Source of the DNA: Phycisphaerales bacterium
GTDB taxonomy: Bacteria > Planctomycetota > Phycisphaerae > Phycisphaerales > SM1A02
NCBI GenBank assembly: GCA_029243925.1
Contig: JAQWRC010000020.1
Span: forward strand, 1 to 6,786
Reading direction: 5' to 3'
DNA: 6,786 nucleotides
Part shown: one piece after another, positions 4,810-6,786 of the stretch
Layout: each line of letters begins with the position of its first letter
Position numbering within the stretch: position 1 is the first letter of the stretch
Notes under the pieces: generated by a model
Told to the model about the DNA's origin: nothing
Databases searched by the model: none
What the model saw: the letters and a program-made list of their open reading frames with translations, nothing else
Program-made: the position numbers and the translations under genes

Positions 4810-6717
4810 ATGAGTTGCAGTGCATGCTCACAATGCGACAGCGGGTGCAAGAGTGGATGTCAGGCCTTCGTCCCTGAGACCCCGCTTCCTTCTGCATATC
4901 CGGCCGTGATATTTGATGGTGACTGCATGTTCTGCCGTCGCTGGATTCGTCGGTACTGGAACGTGAAACACGATGGCATCGCCTTCGCGTCCTACCAGAA
5001 TGCCTCCACGCAGTATCCGGCCATCAGTGATGATGAGTTCCGCAAGGCATTGCATGTCATCGAACCCGACGGCACCGTACGGCGAGGGGCAGCGGCCTGC
5101 TGGCGCGTGCTGCAACTGACGACGATTCGCAGCTGGCCACTCTGGCTGCACGAGCACGTCCCGCCATTCCGGTGGCTCGGCAATGTCGGCTACCGCTGGG
5201 TATCACGACACCGAGGCGGCATGAACACCGTCTCCACCATGCTGCAGGGCAACGTGGCAGCACCTGCGACGACGCTGCTGACGCGACGCGTCTTCCTGCG
5301 TCTTCTTGGCCTGGTCTACCTGATTGCATTTCTTTCCGCGGGCTGGCAGTTGGAAGGACTGGTGGGATCAGAAGGCATTCGCCCAGTCGCGGAACGCTTC
5401 ACTGCAGAAGCACACCACCTGCCCAGCCTCCTGTCACTGAACTCCAGCGACGGCATGCTGCAACTCGTCTGGATCACCGGTGCGATCGCATCGGCACTGC
5501 TCTGCATGGGCCTGTTGCCGATTGCCATGCTCGCCGTGTGCTGGATCACCTACCTGTCGATCGTCAACGCCGGCGACATCTTCTTCAACTATCAGTGGGA
5601 TGCGCTGTTGCTTGAGGTCGGGTTCCTTTCGATCTTCTGGGCGCCATGGCATTGGAGGCTGAATGCGGACACCGTCCGCCGCCCTTCTGGGGCAATACGG
5701 CTGATGCTGCTTTGGCTTCTGGCTCGATTCATGTTCTTCTCCGGGTACGTCAAGCTGCAGTCAGGCGATGTGACGTGGCTTGAATTGACGGCGCTCGAAT
5801 ACCACTACTGGACACAACCTCTGCCCACATGGACCGCGTGGTACATGGATGGTGCATCACAATGGTTCCAGAAGGCATCGTGCCTTGTCATGTTCGCCGT
5901 GGAATTGATCCTGCCTCTGCTGGTCTTCGGCCCGAGAATGCTGAGACTTGTCGCCTTTCTCGGACTTGTGGCACTTCAAATAGCCATCATGGCGACTGGC
6001 AATTACGGGTTCTTCAACCTCCTGTCACTCGTACTCTGCGTCCTCCTGCTCGATGATGCTCAACTGCTCCTGCTTTGGCCACGCGCATCACGGTGGAAGA
6101 TTCGACATGGGCTCAAAATGCGAGAAGGCCGACTTCGACGTCTTGTGAACACCGCAGTCGTGACGCTGTTGCTGAGCCTGACCCTTGCGCTGTCCTGGAC
6201 GCAACTGACTCGACAACCGGTGCTGACCAATGTGCAGGAATCATTTCAGCCCTACCGCATTGCCAACAGCTACGGCCTCTTCAGGTCAATGACGGTCACA
6301 CGACCTGAGATTCGTCTGGAAGGAAGTCGAGACGGAATCATCTGGGAGCCCTACGTCTTCATGTACAAGCCCGGACCACTGGACCGCGCCCCAGCCTTCT
6401 GTTTCCCGGACATGCCGCGGCTTGACTGGCAGATGTGGTTTGATGGGCTGTATGCACAGCGGCTCCAACAGTTCCCCTCCATGCAACAACGCATGATCCT
6501 CCCTGATCTGCTGGCCTGTCTGGCTCGAAATGACGCCGCCGTACTTGACCTCTTTGAAACGACTCCCTTCCGGGAGGATGGCGGCCCCGCGTATCTCCGC
6601 TGGTCAATGGATGAATACACGTTCTCCACCGCCCAGCAGCGGGCCGAATCAGGCAATTGGTGGGTGCGGCGTCCTGCCTTAACGTCGGGCGTCATGGACA
6701 CACAATCGATGAAATGA
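4810..6717 (+). CDS. DCC (DUF393) thiol-disulfide oxidoreductase domain fused to lipase maturation factor (LMF1)-like membrane protein
   Basis: The protein has 635 aa from ATG 4810; a TTG at 4804 would add two residues and is less likely. The N-terminus has five cysteines in 15 residues (Cys3, 6, 9, 13, 17). Residues about 30-140 form a DCC/DUF393 domain with its hallmark VIFDGDCMFCRRW (33-45; redox pair Cys39/Cys42). From about 158 it is polytopic, with hydrophobic segments near 161-179, 218-252, 264-279, 297-312, 357-374, 377-395, 399-416 and 445-463. The segment matches lipase maturation factors: FFNYQWDALLLEVGFLSIFW (258-277), FFSGYVKLQSGDVTW (309-323), LTALEYHYWTQPLPTW (326-341) and ATGNYGFFNLLSLVLC (395-410). 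The extramembrane C-terminus has NSYGLFRSMTVTRPEIRLEG (486-505) and PRLDWQMWFDGLY (536-548), typical of the LMF C-terminal domain. In vertebrates LMF1 helps lipases fold and gain correct disulfides in the ER; bacterial roles are unproven. No signal peptide precedes DCC, so that domain is probably cytosolic. The domain calls are strong; the role is inferred. Confidence 0.9.
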   Translation: MSCSACSQCDSGCKSGCQAFVPETPLPSAYPAVIFDGDCMFCRRWIRRYWNVKHDGIAFASYQNASTQYPAISDDEFRKALHVIEPDGTVRRGAAACWRVLQLTTIRSWPLWLHEHVPPFRWLGNVGYRWVSRHRGGMNTVSTMLQGNVAAPATTLLTRRVFLRLLGLVYLIAFLSAGWQLEGLVGSEGIRPVAERFTAEAHHLPSLLSLNSSDGMLQLVWITGAIASALLCMGLLPIAMLAVCWITYLSIVNAGDIFFNYQWDALLLEVGFLSIFWAPWHWRLNADTVRRPSGAIRLMLLWLLARFMFFSGYVKLQSGDVTWLELTALEYHYWTQPLPTWTAWYMDGASQWFQKASCLVMFAVELILPLLVFGPRMLRLVAFLGLVALQIAIMATGNYGFFNLLSLVLCVLLLDDAQLLLLWPRASRWKIRHGLKMREGRLRRLVNTAVVTLLLSLTLALSWTQLTRQPVLTNVQESFQPYRIANSYGLFRSMTVTRPEIRLEGSRDGIIWEPYVFMYKPGPLDRAPAFCFPDMPRLDWQMWFDGLYAQRLQQFPSMQQRMILPDLLACLARNDAAVLDLFETTPFREDGGPAYLRWSMDEYTFSTAQQRAESGNWWVRRPALTSGVMDTQSMK

Positions 6718-6786
6718 ACGGATATGACCCCGCCTGCTCCACAGCTTGCATGAACAAATGCATCTGAAATGACGTATACAATGGCG
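6718..6786 (+). promoter_or_regulatory. Right-edge intergenic tail with second TACAAT box and possible gene start
   Basis: TACAAT at 6777-6782 repeats the sequence found just before the previous gene (both read TACAATG). ATG 6769 and ATG 6781 share one frame that stays open to the window edge (M-T-Y-T-M-A), so a gene may begin here or shortly beyond. No Shine-Dalgarno and no terminator hairpin for the preceding gene are visible. The evidence is too short to call a coding region. Confidence 0.25.

Noticed and set aside
4800..4874. Short open frame from ATG 4800 (about 24 codons)
   Set aside because: It is out of frame with and overlaps the DCC-LMF gene, has no ribosome binding site and no recognisable product.
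4250..4897. 215-codon open frame on the - strand across the hairpin
   Set aside because: It overlaps the ends of two real genes and the intergenic hairpin, and its protein shows no family signature; treated as a reverse-strand shadow.
6724..6772. Chain of tiny overlapping frames (ATG 6724, 6750, 6758)
   Set aside because: They encode 4-9 residues with no ribosome binding sites; ATG and TGA are frequent by chance in such sequence.

Overview
The window carries five genes, all on the + strand and tightly packed. I infer a Planctomycetota bacterium of the Phycisphaerae/Phycisphaerales type, probably marine or from a metagenome bin. The strongest hint is the long secreted protein at 2439-4715. 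It ends in two EF-hand-like dockerin repeats bounded by cysteines (CPAD...DLLAIIGAW...DLLLVIGAWGDC), which I recognise as the 'GC-type dockerin' tail typical of that lineage. The two domains before the tail are also familiar from secreted proteins of that group. This placement is by recognition only; no search was run.

Layout. (1) 1-2317 looks like one operon of three genes joined by TGATG stop/start overlaps: the 3' end of an NHL-repeat (beta-propeller) protein, a small lipoprotein with a YtkA/FixH-like domain and a His/Met cluster, and a di-heme cytochrome c peroxidase of the MauG/CcpA superfamily with two CxxCH heme sites. Together they suggest a cell-envelope redox or metal module; its substrate cannot be read from the sequence. 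(2) 2318-2438 is a 121-base gap with a widely spaced perfect 9-bp inverted repeat whose right arm abuts the ribosome binding site, plus a three-codon ORF that overlaps the GTG start of the next gene. (3) 2439-4715 encodes a secreted 'choice-of-anchor B' (LVIVD-type propeller) protein with two accessory domains and the dockerin tail. (4) 4716-4809 holds a perfect 13-bp GC-rich hairpin, likely a terminator, followed by a TACAAT -10-like box only 8 bases before the next ATG, with no Shine-Dalgarno. (5) 4810-6717 encodes a membrane protein in which a cysteine-rich N-terminus and a DCC-type (DUF393) thiol-disulfide oxidoreductase domain are joined to a lipase-maturation-factor (LMF1)-like polytopic membrane protein. 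(6) 6718-6786 is a non-coding tail with a second TACAATG; a further gene may begin at the right edge.

The items most worth a second look are the Cys-rich/DCC/LMF fusion and the NHL-YtkA-peroxidase operon. Nothing resembling CRISPR, an insertion sequence, tRNA or rRNA was seen. No single element is clearly a wholly new system.
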